The notes under the pieces: generated by a model | Database searches by the model: none | Seen by the model: only the letters and a program-made list of their open reading frames with translations | What the model was told of the DNA's origin: nothing | Part shown: positions 1-6,732 of the stretch, piece after piece | Layout of the letters: the number at the start of each line of letters is the position of its first letter | Numbering within the stretch: the first letter of the stretch is position 1 | Made by a program: the position numbers and the translations under genes | Assembly (NCBI GenBank): GCA_031267345.1 | Contig: JAIRZG010000066.1 | Coordinates: forward strand, 1 to 9,477 | Reading direction: 5' to 3' | Length of the DNA stretch: 9,477 nt | Origin: Zoogloeaceae bacterium | GTDB taxonomy: Bacteria > Pseudomonadota > Gammaproteobacteria > Burkholderiales > Rhodocyclaceae

Positions 1-530
1 GCGATGGATTCAAAAATCTGTTCGGACAATTGCACGGCCGCCGCCGCCATGGAAACCGTATTCGCGCCGATGGCGGTGCTGCTGCGCACCGCCTTGGCAA
101 CCGCAAAGGCGCGCTGGAAAAGCTTGTGCAGATAAACGCCCAGCGTTCCCGCCAGTTCCGCCTGCCGTACGCCCTCCTTCATCTGCCCCAGAATCTGCGC
201 TTCGCCCAGCACCATCGAATCCAGACCGCTGGCGACGCGAAACACATGCTGCGCCGCCTCGCGCCCCGTGAGGGTGTAAAGAAAAGGCGAAAGCCGCGCC
301 ATATCAACCTGATGATGCCGCGCCAACCATTCCGCGACAGCTTCCGACGTTTCGCCGACGCCATAGATTTCCGTACGGTTGCAGGTCGACAAAATCGCCG
401 CCTCCCGCATCCGCGCGTCCTGCGCCAACGCCGCCAACGCCTGCGGCAGCGTTTCTTCCTGAAACGCTACCTGCTCGCGGATCGCCAGAGGCGCGGAATG
501 ATGATTGATTCCGAGAACGAAAATTGCCAT
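1..530 (-). CDS. hemA: Glutamyl-tRNA reductase, N-terminal part (runs off the left edge)
   Basis: First committed enzyme of the C5 tetrapyrrole (haem, sirohaem, B12) pathway: it reduces glutamyl-tRNA(Glu) with NADPH to glutamate-1-semialdehyde in the cytoplasm. The reverse strand from the ATG at 530 reads MAIFVLGINHHSAPLAIREQ, the usual start of the family. The catalytic Cys lies at residue 50 in STCNRTEIYG, the position known from E. coli HemA. The GluTR signature VLGEAQILGQMKEG follows at about residues 100-113. About 176 codons are present, covering the catalytic domain and the start of the NADPH-binding domain; the rest lies beyond base 1. No strong Shine-Dalgarno precedes the ATG, but the start matches the family. 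A consensus -10 box lies about 50 bases upstream. The longer open frames on both strands here are shadows of this gene. Confidence 0.96.
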   Translation of the reverse strand, partial: MAIFVLGINHHSAPLAIREQVAFQEETLPQALAALAQDARMREAAILSTCNRTEIYGVGETSEAVAEWLARHHQVDMARLSPFLYTLTGREAAQHVFRVASGLDSMVLGEAQILGQMKEGVRQAELAGTLGVYLHKLFQRAFAVAKAVRSSTAIGANTVSMAAAAVQLSEQIFESI

Positions 531-578
531 GAGAACAGGCGAACACGCCAAATGGTCGCCAGCACATAAAAGCTGGAG

Positions 579-607
579 ATTATAAGGGATCGACTGTCCG
601 GGATCAG
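579..607 (-). promoter_or_regulatory. Putative sigma-70 promoter of hemA
   Basis: Read on the minus strand, a perfect -10 hexamer TATAAT (579-584) lies 17 bases downstream of CTGATC (602-607), a weak -35 with three of six consensus matches. Transcription would start near 572, giving a leader of about 40 bases. That leader begins with a small hairpin (CCAGC/GCTGG arms, 559-576). The -10 is convincing; the -35 is a guess. Confidence 0.5.
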
Positions 608-692
608 AAGCGCGTCGCGCGGGCCAGGGCAATCGCGTGAATGCCGTTGAAATGACGGTTTCTTGATCCTGCCGTACCCGCGCGTCCTTTGG

Positions 693-953
693 TGTAGGGG
701 CGAACAAACGGGCGCGATGAATCGCGCCCGTTTGTTCAGAGGACAGAGGACAGTAAAGTTACCGGCGGCGAAGCCGCCGCTGATTAACCCTCTCCCCCTC
801 GTGGGAGGGAGCAAGGCTCAAGGGGCAGAACACGCCCTTCCCCTTCAAGAGGAAGGGATTAAACAATTAAAGCGCCCTTCCTTTGAAGGGGTGAGGTTCA
901 GAGGACAGACGGCTGCGTTCGCCCGCTGCGGGCGACTTGAGGCCGCCCCTACA
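693..953. repeat. 261-bp repeat-rich element with 10-bp terminal inverted repeats
   Basis: This covers most of the gene-free stretch 531-963. It starts with TGTAGGGGCG (693-702) and ends with the exact inverse CGCCCCTACA (944-953). Inside are a perfect 17-bp inverted repeat (702-718 with 721-737, two-base loop), a hairpin CGGCGGC/GCCGCCG near 763-780, and a perfect 8-bp inverted repeat (919-926 with 928-935). The 12-mer TTCAGAGGACAG occurs at both 735-746 and 897-908. C- and T-rich tracts with matching AGGAAGGG segments fill the middle. There is no credible reading frame. It resembles intergenic MITE- or REP-type repeat clusters; whether it is one mobile unit or a nest of short repeats cannot be decided from one copy. 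Confidence 0.5.
702..737. repeat. Perfect 17-bp inverted repeat
   Basis: GAACAAACGGGCGCGAT (702-718) is followed after two bases by its exact reverse complement (721-737). The RNA of either strand would form a very stable hairpin. No T-run follows on either side, so it is not a canonical terminator, though it could stall or protect transcripts between the hemA leader and the 964-1308 gene. Confidence 0.75.
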
Positions 954-963
954 TCCCTGTCCC

Positions 964-1308
964 CTAAACCCTGCGATTTACGATCAGCGCGACGCCGACG
1001 ATCAGGATGCCCAACGGCCACCAGACGCGGATGAGGGACGCCACATGCGCCTGCAACAGCCCCAGTTCGATGGCGAGAAACAAAAGGCCGTACAGCGCCA
1101 GCGTTACGCCAAGGAACCAGGCGCGCAGGTTGATGAGCAGACTGCCCAACAACAACAGCCCCAAAGGCCACCAGGTTGCCATTATCGCCGCGCCATTCAG
1201 ATTGAAAAAGCGCAGGTTGGCGACCAGCAACAACAGCCCCAACACCACCAGAATGGCTCCGGTAATTACACGTCCAAGCATTTTTTTCAGGCGTTCAAAA
1301 AGGTTCAT
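964..1308 (-). CDS. Small LiaF/DUF5668-like integral membrane protein
   Basis: A 114-residue protein with a short basic head (MNLFERLKKMLGR) followed by three or four hydrophobic segments: roughly residues 14-30, 45-60, 65-85 and 95-110. The repeated WWPLGLLLLG / WWPLGILIVG motif is typical of the small transmembrane domain found in LiaI/LiaF-type and DUF5668 proteins, which sit in the inner membrane. Function is unknown; in LiaF proteins the domain belongs to envelope-stress sensing, but the soluble C-terminal part of LiaF is absent here. Start at 1308 is chosen because the basic head directly precedes the first membrane segment; no clear ribosome site is seen. It stands alone, facing the repeat region on one side and a gene-free gap on the other. 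Confidence 0.72.
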   Translation of the reverse strand: MNLFERLKKMLGRVITGAILVVLGLLLLVANLRFFNLNGAAIMATWWPLGLLLLGSLLINLRAWFLGVTLALYGLLFLAIELGLLQAHVASLIRVWWPLGILIVGVALIVNRRV

Positions 1309-1436
1309 GAAAACTGGCGACGCCGCCAGACGAAAGGGAAACGCTGAATAACCGTCCTTCCCTGTTTATTCAGGATTTTCAGCAGGGCATGGTAGCAGAT
1401 TCAGGGATCAACCGTCAGGGAACGGGAATAATCAGG

Positions 1437-1452
1437 AATCCGTATACGGATT
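1437..1452. repeat. Perfect 16-bp palindrome AATCCGTATACGGATT
   Basis: Each half is the exact reverse complement of the other with no spacer. It could be a dimeric regulator site, but it lies about 300 bases upstream of meaB and 130 bases upstream of the divergent membrane-protein gene. No known regulator motif is recognised. Confidence 0.4.
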
Positions 1453-1664
1453 GCGTTTGTCCAGTATGTCCGCTGGCGGAAAGCGCATAATCCACGCGCC
1501 GAGCGGCGATTGGTGCGCTGCAGCAAAGCGGGCGATGACAAGCCCATTCATGCCACTGGCTTCCCTGTCGAATCCTGTCTTGCCTTATCTGTTGTGAACA
1601 AAGTAGCATTCAGGATTTTCTGCGCCCAAGGGGTAAAACGACATGGACCGATGTAGACCGCGCT

Positions 1665-1692
1665 TGTGTTTTCAGGTTTGTGTTTTCAGGTT
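1665..1692. repeat. 14-bp tandem duplication
   Basis: TGTGTTTTCAGGTT occurs twice head to tail (1665-1678 and 1679-1692), 59 bases ahead of the meaB start. It looks like a simple slippage or duplication product in the operon leader. Confidence 0.7.
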
Positions 1693-1706
1693 TTGGACGC
1701 ATTAAC

Positions 1707-1733
1707 CGCATTTGACGCATTTGCATATGCAAA
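1707..1733. promoter_or_regulatory. Candidate operator upstream of meaB-pccBA
   Basis: TTTGCATATGCAAA (1720-1733) is a perfect 14-bp palindrome. It is preceded by an 8-base direct repeat CGCATTTG (1707-1714 and 1716-1723) at a 9-base period. The TTTGCA/TGCAAA half-sites recall the TTTGCAAA motif I remember for the acyl-CoA-responsive regulator PccR (ScfR family), which controls propionyl-CoA carboxylase genes in Rhodobacter. That link is inference. The site overlaps a possible ATG at 1727, one reason to prefer the 1751 start for meaB. Confidence 0.3.
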
Positions 1734-1750
1734 GAATTTCCGGGAACGCG

Positions 1751-2776
1751 ATGGATGGCGCAAATGCGCTGTCGGCAGCCGACCAGACCCTGATTGACGG
1801 GGTGCTGGACAGGCAGCGTCGCGCGCTCGCCAAGAGTATTACGCTGATCGAGTCTACCCGACCCGATCATCAGGAACGTGCCCAACAGGTGCTTTTCTCT
1901 GTGCTGCCCCACACGGGCGGAGCCATTCGCGTCGGCGTCTCCGGATCGCCAGGCGCGGGCAAGTCCACCTTCATTGAAGCGTTGGGCAATTATCTGATCG
2001 ACGCAGGCTGCCGTCTGGCGGTGCTGGCGGTTGATCCTTCCTCCTCGCTTTCCGGCGGCTCCATTCTGGGTGACAAGACCCGCATGGAAACCCTGAGTCA
2101 GCGGGAGGAAGCGTTCATCCGTCCTTCGCCTTCCGCCGGTTCTCTGGGCGGCGTCGCCGAAAAAACCCGTGAGGCCATGTTGCTCTGTGAAGCCGCCGGT
2201 TTTGATGTGATCATCGTCGAAACCGTGGGCGTCGGGCAAAGTGAAACCACGGTAGCGGGCATGGTGGATTTGTTCGCGCTCTTGCAATTGCCCAACGCGG
2301 GCGATGATTTGCAGGCCATCAAGAAAGGCATCGTCGAGATTGCCGATCTGGTGGTCATCAACAAGGCCGATCTCAATCCGACTGCCGCAAACGCGACGCG
2401 CGCTCAATGGAAGCAGGCTTTGCGCCTTCTGCGTCCCGCCCTGCCGGGTTGGACGCCCACGGTTCTCACCATCAGCGCCCTGAAAAGGGAAGGCGTGGCG
2501 GAATTCTGGGACGAGGTGACAAAGTTCCGCGACATTTTGACCGCCAACGGCGCGCTCGCTGAAAAGCGTCAGCGTCAGGCGGTCGACTGGATGTGGCAGT
2601 TGATTCATTTCGGCCTCAACCAGCAATTCCAGCGCCACCAGGCGGTGCAAGCCCTGCTGCCGGAAATTACCCGGCAGGTGGCGGCTGGAAAAATGTCGCC
2701 TTCCGCCGCCGCCCATGCGTTACTCAGGTTCCTGAATTGTGACCCCCCGATTTCCAAGGAGTTTTTACATGCTTGA
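1751..2776 (+). CDS. meaB: MeaB/ArgK-type G-protein chaperone of methylmalonyl-CoA mutase
   Basis: A G3E-family P-loop GTPase that gates delivery of adenosylcobalamin to methylmalonyl-CoA mutase and protects or reactivates the mutase. From the ATG at 1751 it has 341 residues, close to characterised MeaB (about 330). Visible motifs: Walker A GSPGAGKST (65-73), VDPSSSLSGGSILGDKTRM (94-112), the switch/Walker B region ETVGVGQSE (157-165) and the guanine-specificity motif NKAD (204-207). The C-terminal part (KRQRQAVDWMWQLIHFGLNQ and onward) is the dimerisation arm of the family. In-frame starts at 1712 (TTG) and 1727 (ATG) add residues outside the family; none has a clear ribosome site. Its stop overlaps pccB by 8 bases, so the genes are translationally coupled. 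Older databases call this family LAO/AO transport ATPase, which is misleading. The mutase itself is not adjacent. Confidence 0.95.
   Translation: MDGANALSAADQTLIDGVLDRQRRALAKSITLIESTRPDHQERAQQVLFSVLPHTGGAIRVGVSGSPGAGKSTFIEALGNYLIDAGCRLAVLAVDPSSSLSGGSILGDKTRMETLSQREEAFIRPSPSAGSLGGVAEKTREAMLLCEAAGFDVIIVETVGVGQSETTVAGMVDLFALLQLPNAGDDLQAIKKGIVEIADLVVINKADLNPTAANATRAQWKQALRLLRPALPGWTPTVLTISALKREGVAEFWDEVTKFRDILTANGALAEKRQRQAVDWMWQLIHFGLNQQFQRHQAVQALLPEITRQVAAGKMSPSAAAHALLRFLNCDPPISKEFLHA
2756..2761 (+). promoter_or_regulatory. Ribosome binding site fixing the pccB start
   Basis: AAGGAG lies 7 bases before the ATG at 2769, inside the meaB coding end. It rules out the upstream in-frame start at 2739 and makes meaB and pccB overlap by 8 bases. 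Confidence 0.85.
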
Positions 2777-4301
2777 CATTATTGACGAGTTAGACAAAAA
2801 GCGGCAGGCCGCCCGTTTGGGCGGTGGCCAGAAACGCATCGACAACCAGCACAGGAAAGGCAAACTCACCGCGCGCGAGCGCATCGAATTGCTGCTCGAC
2901 CCCGACTCCTTCGAGGAATGGGACATGTTCAAGGAGCACCGCTGCACCGACTTCGGCATGGAAAAGGACAAAATCCCCAGCGATGGCGTCGTCACCGGCT
3001 GCGGATTCATCAATGGTCGTCTGGTGTTCGTGTTCTCGCAGGATTTCACCGTTTTCGGCGGCGCGCTTTCCGAAGCGCACGCGGAAAAAATCTGCAAGAT
3101 CATGGATCACGCCATGCGGGTCGGCGCGCCAGTGATCGGCCTGAACGATTCCGGCGGCGCACGCATCCAGGAAGGCGTGGCATCGCTGGGCGGCTATGCC
3201 GACGTGTTTCAGCGCAATGTGCTGGCTTCCGGCGTCGTGCCGCAGATTTCCATGATTATGGGGCCGTGCGCGGGCGGCGCGGTGTATTCGCCCGCCATGA
3301 CCGACTTCATTTTCATGGTCAAGGATTCGTCCTACATGTTCGTGACTGGCCCGGACGTGGTGAAAACCGTGACGCACGAAGAAGTCACCGCCGAAGAACT
3401 GGGCGGCGCGGTCACGCACAGCACCCGATCCGGCGTGGCGGATCTCGCCTTTGAAAACGATGTCGAGGCGCTTGCCTACGTGCGGCGGCTGATCAACTAT
3501 CTGCCCAGCAACAACCGCGAAAAGCCGCCCATGCAGCAAACCGACGATCCGGCGGATCGCTTCGATTTTTCGCTGGATACGCTGATTCCGAACAATCCCA
3601 ACCAGCCTTACGACATGAAGGAACTGATCGTCAAGGTCGCCGACGATACCGACTTTTTCGAGGTGCAGGCGGATCACGCCAAAAACATCATCACCGGCTT
3701 CATCCGTTTGAGCGGCTCCACGGTCGGCGTGGTCGCCAACCAGCCGATGGTGCTGGCGGGGTGTCTGGACAGCAAGGCTTCGATCAAGGGCGCGCGCTTC
3801 GTGCGTGTTGGCGATGCCTTCAATATTCCGGTAGTGACGTTCGTGGATGTGCCCGGCTTCCTGCCCGGCACGGCGCAGGAATACGGCGGCATCATCAAGC
3901 ACGGCGCGAAGCTGTTGTACGCCTATGCCGAATGCACCGTACCCAAGGTCACGGTGATTACCCGCAAGGCTTATGGCGGCGCGTATGACGTGATGTCTTC
4001 CAAGCATCTGCGCGGCGACGTGAATTTCGCCTGGCCTTCCGCCGAAATCGCGGTGATGGGGCCGAAGGGCGCGGTGGAAATCATTTTCCGTAACGAGAAG
4101 GATGATCCGCTCAAACTCGCCGCGCGTGAAGCCGAGTACAAGGACAAGTTCGCCAACCCCTTTGTCGCCGGCAGCCGTGGCTTCATCGACGACGTGATCA
4201 TGCCGCACTGCACCCGCAAGCGCATCTGTCGCTCACTCGCCATGCTGACCAACAAACAACTGGAAAACCCGTGGCGCAAGCACGGCAACATTCCGCTTTG
4301 A
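2769..4301 (+). CDS. pccB: Propionyl-CoA carboxylase, carboxyltransferase (beta) subunit
   Basis: Transfers the carboxyl group from carboxybiotin on PccA to propionyl-CoA, giving methylmalonyl-CoA; cytoplasmic, usually an alpha6-beta6 enzyme. The 510-residue length is standard. The N-terminal crotonase-like domain carries SGGARIQEG (128-136) and GPCAGGAVYSP (165-175). The C-terminal domain carries GFLPGTAQEYGGIIKHGAK (363-381) and the AYGGAYDVMSSKHL segment (401-414). Asp407 in that segment appears to match the Asp that favours propionyl-CoA over acetyl-CoA in actinobacterial PccB/AccD5 (Asp422 in S. coelicolor, from memory). The end IPL after WRKHGN is typical of the PCC group. Together with a two-domain PccA and MeaB next to it, propionyl-CoA is the likely substrate rather than methylcrotonyl- or acetyl-CoA. 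It lies 17 bases ahead of pccA. Confidence 0.96.
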   Translation: MLDIIDELDKKRQAARLGGGQKRIDNQHRKGKLTARERIELLLDPDSFEEWDMFKEHRCTDFGMEKDKIPSDGVVTGCGFINGRLVFVFSQDFTVFGGALSEAHAEKICKIMDHAMRVGAPVIGLNDSGGARIQEGVASLGGYADVFQRNVLASGVVPQISMIMGPCAGGAVYSPAMTDFIFMVKDSSYMFVTGPDVVKTVTHEEVTAEELGGAVTHSTRSGVADLAFENDVEALAYVRRLINYLPSNNREKPPMQQTDDPADRFDFSLDTLIPNNPNQPYDMKELIVKVADDTDFFEVQADHAKNIITGFIRLSGSTVGVVANQPMVLAGCLDSKASIKGARFVRVGDAFNIPVVTFVDVPGFLPGTAQEYGGIIKHGAKLLYAYAECTVPKVTVITRKAYGGAYDVMSSKHLRGDVNFAWPSAEIAVMGPKGAVEIIFRNEKDDPLKLAAREAEYKDKFANPFVAGSRGFIDDVIMPHCTRKRICRSLAMLTNKQLENPWRKHGNIPL

Positions 4302-4306
4302 ACGAC

Positions 4307-4311
4307 AGGAG
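4307..4311 (+). promoter_or_regulatory. Ribosome binding site fixing the pccA start
   Basis: AGGAG lies 7 bases before the ATG at 4319, in the short pccB-pccA gap. It excludes the in-frame upstream codon at 4271, which would lie inside pccB. Confidence 0.85.
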
Positions 4312-4318
4312 AAATTAC

Positions 4319-6307
4319 ATGTTCAAGAAAATCCTGATTGCAAATCGCGGTGAAATCGCCTGCCGCGTCATCAAGACCGCCCGCAAAATGGGCATTCAAA
4401 CCGTTGCCGTGTTTTCCGAAGCGGATCGGGACGCGCTGCATGTGGAACTGGCGGACGAAAAAATCTGCATCGGCCCCGCGCCTTCCAAGGAATCCTATCT
4501 GGTGATGGACAAAATCATCGCCGCCTGCAAGGAAACCGGCGCGGAAGCAGTGCATCCCGGCTACGGTTTCCTGTCGGAAAACGAAACCTTCGCGCGGCGG
4601 CTGGAAGAAGAAGGCATTACCTTCATCGGCCCCAAGCACTATTCCATCGGCAAGATGGGCGACAAAATCGAATCCAAAAAACTCGCTCAGGAAGCCAGAG
4701 TCAACACCATCCCCGGTCACAACGAGGCCATTTCCGGCCCGGAAGAAGCGGTGAAAATCGCGCAGAAAATCGGCTATCCGGTGATGATCAAGGCGTCTGC
4801 CGGCGGTGGCGGCAAGGGCTTGCGCGTAGCCTGGAACGACGCGGAAGCGCACGAAGGTTTTTCTTCCTGCGTGAATGAAGCCAAAAACTCCTTCGGTGAT
4901 GACCGCGTGTTCATCGAAAAGTTCGTGCAGGAGCCGCGCCACATCGAAATTCAGGTGTTGGGCGACGCGCACGGCAACTACGTGTATCTGAACGAACGCG
5001 AATGCTCAATTCAGCGCCGTCACCAGAAGGTCATCGAAGAAGCGCCTTCGCCCTTCATCGACCCGGCGACCCGTAAGGCGATGGGCGAACAGGCCGTGGC
5101 GCTGGCGCGCGCCGTGCAGTATGAATCCGCCGGCACGGTGGAATTCGTCGTCGGCGCGGACAAGAGTTTCTACTTTCTGGAAATGAACACTCGTCTGCAA
5201 GTGGAGCATCCGGTGACGGAATTCATTACCGGGCTGGATCTGGTCGAACAGATGATCCGCATCGCCGCCGGGGAAAAGCTGGCGTTGAAGCAGGAAGACG
5301 TGAAAATCGACGGCTGGGCGGTGGAATGCCGCATCAACGCCGAAGACCCGTTCCGGGGCTTTCTGCCTTCCACCGGACGGCTGACCAAGTTCTTCATCCC
5401 CGGCGCGTCCGACTATCTGCGCGTGGATACCGGCGTCTATGACGGCGGCGAAATCTCCATGTTCTACGATTCCATGATCGCCAAGCTGATTGTGCACGGC
5501 GCGACCCGCGACGAGGCGTTAGGCCGGATGCGCGACGCCCTGAACGCTTTTGTGATTCGCGGCATCAGCAGCAACATTCCCTTCCAGGCCGCCTTGGTGA
5601 AGCATCCGCGCTTTCAGGCGGGCGCCTTCAACACCGGCTTTATCGCGGAAGAATATCCGCAGGGCTTTGACGCCTCGATGGTTCCGCATGATGACCCGGC
5701 CTTGCTGATTTCCGTGGCGGCCTTTATGCATCGCTGCTATCAGGATCGCGCCGCCAAAATCTCCGGTCAGCTTCCTGGTCACGAGCGGCAGGTGGGCGAT
5801 CATTGGGTGGTCATCCGGGGCGGCGAGCGGCATCCGGTAGTGGCGCGTCCGACGCTGGGCGGCTACGAAGTCGAATACGAGGGGCAGAAATACCGCATCC
5901 TTTCCGGCTGGCGTCTGGGGCAATCGCTGTTCAACGGCACCTGCAACGGCGACCCTTTCACCCTGCAAGTCGAACGGCATCGTATGGTGTACCAGATTCA
6001 CCACTGGGGCACACGCGCCGACATGATGGTAATGTCCGCCCGCGCCGCCGAGCTGCTCGCCATGATGCCCGAAAAAGCGCCACCCGACCTTTCCCGCTTC
6101 CTGCTTTCCCCGATGCCGGGACTGCTGCGCGAAGTTTCGGTCACCGAAGGACAGGAAGTCAAGGCAGGCGAAAAGCTGGTGGTCATCGAAGCCATGAAGA
6201 TGGAAAACATCCTCAAGGCCGAACACGACTGCAAGGTGAAAAAAATCTCCGCCACCATCGGCGAGAGCCTTTCCGTCGATCAGACGATCATCGAGTTCGA
6301 GTCCTGA
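4319..6307 (+). CDS. pccA: Propionyl-CoA carboxylase, biotin carboxylase/biotin carrier (alpha) subunit
   Basis: Uses ATP and bicarbonate to carboxylate its own biotin, which then serves PccB. The protein has 662 residues, usual for PccA. Order of domains: biotin carboxylase N-domain (about 1-115, MFKKILIANRGEIACRVI), ATP-grasp with glycine-rich loop GGGGKG (162-167), ECSIQRRHQK (227-236) and the active-site stretch EMNTRLQVEHPVTE (288-301), biotin carboxylase C-domain to about 445, a less conserved BT linker domain (about 490-590) that binds the beta subunit, and a C-terminal biotinyl domain. The biotin-accepting Lys627 lies in EAMKMEN, with SPMPG about 35 residues ahead of it. All catalytic landmarks are intact. 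It is the last gene of the meaB-pccB-pccA unit and is followed by a strong terminator. Confidence 0.96.
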   Translation: MFKKILIANRGEIACRVIKTARKMGIQTVAVFSEADRDALHVELADEKICIGPAPSKESYLVMDKIIAACKETGAEAVHPGYGFLSENETFARRLEEEGITFIGPKHYSIGKMGDKIESKKLAQEARVNTIPGHNEAISGPEEAVKIAQKIGYPVMIKASAGGGGKGLRVAWNDAEAHEGFSSCVNEAKNSFGDDRVFIEKFVQEPRHIEIQVLGDAHGNYVYLNERECSIQRRHQKVIEEAPSPFIDPATRKAMGEQAVALARAVQYESAGTVEFVVGADKSFYFLEMNTRLQVEHPVTEFITGLDLVEQMIRIAAGEKLALKQEDVKIDGWAVECRINAEDPFRGFLPSTGRLTKFFIPGASDYLRVDTGVYDGGEISMFYDSMIAKLIVHGATRDEALGRMRDALNAFVIRGISSNIPFQAALVKHPRFQAGAFNTGFIAEEYPQGFDASMVPHDDPALLISVAAFMHRCYQDRAAKISGQLPGHERQVGDHWVVIRGGERHPVVARPTLGGYEVEYEGQKYRILSGWRLGQSLFNGTCNGDPFTLQVERHRMVYQIHHWGTRADMMVMSARAAELLAMMPEKAPPDLSRFLLSPMPGLLREVSVTEGQEVKAGEKLVVIEAMKMENILKAEHDCKVKKISATIGESLSVDQTIIEFES

Positions 6308-6330
6308 ACAACGGCAGAGGCAACTTGTAG

Positions 6331-6356
6331 AAAGCCCGTCTTCGGACGGGCTTTTT
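6331..6356 (+). terminator. Rho-independent terminator of the meaB-pccB-pccA operon
   Basis: AAAGCCCGTC (6331-6340) pairs perfectly with GACGGGCTTT (6345-6354) around a TTCG tetraloop, and the stem runs into a T-tract. It begins 23 bases after the pccA stop. Confidence 0.93.
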
Positions 6357-6375
6357 CATGGGCGCGGGGACAGAT

Positions 6376-6390
6376 AAAATGACGCCGTTT
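6376..6390. repeat. 15-bp direct repeat, left copy
   Basis: AAAATGACGCCGTTT is identical to 9372-9386, just under 3 kb away. The two copies bracket the XRE / J-domain / DUF805-like block. It lies between the pcc terminator and the XRE stop codon, a typical place for an integration or recombination scar, but a 15-base match could also be chance or a short dispersed repeat. Confidence 0.45.
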
Positions 6391-6409
6391 GTGGCAAGCG
6401 CACGACCCA

Positions 6410-6652
6410 TTACAAGTTTGCTCTGTGCATCAGTTCAGCGATTGAAACGTCAAGGGCTGCGGCAATACGATGGATATTGAACAAACTGAGATTGTGTTCG
6501 CCCCGCTCGATTCCTCCCATGTAACTCCGGTCAATTCCCGCAAGATCAGCCAGTGCTTCCTGCGAAACTCCTTTATCCATGCGGGTTGCGCGCACGACCT
6601 GTCCAAAAGTTACGAGCGGTGTGACCCCCGTTAGTTTGCTCCTCTTCGCCAT
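6410..6652 (-). CDS. Short XRE-family helix-turn-helix regulator
   Basis: An 80-residue, single-domain DNA-binding protein of the lambda Cro/CI (XRE) type. The five-helix domain starts near residue 15 (TFGQVVRATRMDKG). The helix-turn-helix is SQEALADLAGIDRSYMGGIERG (residues 30-51, written here as one motif of the domain), followed by NLSLFNIHRIAAALDVSIAEL. There is no ligand or protease domain, so it would act as a small dimeric repressor or activator, like restriction-modification C proteins and orphan XRE regulators. It is transcribed divergently from the J-domain gene across an 80-base gap; control of that gene and of itself is likely but inferred. The ATG at 6652 has no good ribosome site. 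It is less AT-rich than the two genes it faces. Confidence 0.88.
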   Translation of the reverse strand: MAKRSKLTGVTPLVTFGQVVRATRMDKGVSQEALADLAGIDRSYMGGIERGEHNLSLFNIHRIAAALDVSIAELMHRANL

Positions 6653-6669
6653 GCCGCGATGATCCAGTG

Positions 6670-6698
6670 CTGGCGTTTATGGAACCACGGGATATAAT
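6670..6698 (+). promoter_or_regulatory. Putative promoter of the J-domain gene in the divergent gap
   Basis: A consensus -10 TATAAT (6693-6698) stands 17 bases after CTGGCG (6670-6675; three of six -35 matches). CCAGT occurs on both sides, at 6664-6668 (within the palindrome CCAGTGCTGG) and 6700-6704. These may be half-sites for the divergent XRE regulator, but this is speculative. On the minus strand the same AT-rich spot reads TATTAT, so overlapping divergent promoters are possible. Confidence 0.45.
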
Positions 6699-6732
6699 AC
6701 CAGTAACCACAATCTCTCTTCGTGAGAATGCC

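Larger units (their letters stand above)
1309..1750. other. Gene-free region between the DUF5668-like gene and meaB
   Basis: I find no convincing coding sequence; the 64-codon reverse frame at 1415-1609 has no family resemblance. It holds a 13-bp direct repeat ATTCAGGATTTTC (1368-1380 and 1608-1620), a perfect 16-bp palindrome (1437-1452), a 14-bp tandem duplication (1665-1692) and a palindrome just before meaB (1720-1733). A weak promoter-like pair TTGCCT (1580-1585) and TAGCAT (1604-1609), 18 bases apart, could serve the meaB operon, but with only four matches in each hexamer I do not rely on it. Confidence 0.5.

Noticed and set aside
30..569. Forward 179-codon frame over hemA
   Set aside because: Arg/His-rich and antisense to hemA, whose catalytic Cys motif and GluTR signature are unmistakable.
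693..953. CRISPR array
   Set aside because: The repeats are inverted and irregular in spacing, with no unit-spacer periodicity and no cas genes nearby.
663..1351. Forward frames across the repeat region and opposite the DUF5668-like gene
   Set aside because: They run through inverted repeats or antisense to a convincing membrane protein, and have low-complexity Gln/Arg content.
1415..1609. Reverse 64-codon frame in the gap before meaB
   Set aside because: No ribosome site, no family resemblance, and it contains the intergenic palindrome.
1610..2716. Long reverse open frame (about 368 codons) opposite meaB
   Set aside because: It lies wholly antisense to a clearly recognised gene, has His/Arg/Gly-rich shadow composition and matches no family. 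Long antisense frames are usual in GC-rich coding DNA.
2790..6226. Several long reverse frames opposite pccB and pccA (2790-4208, 3971-4972, 5006-5497, 5519-6226)
   Set aside because: All are antisense shadows of intact carboxylase subunits with no recognisable domain.
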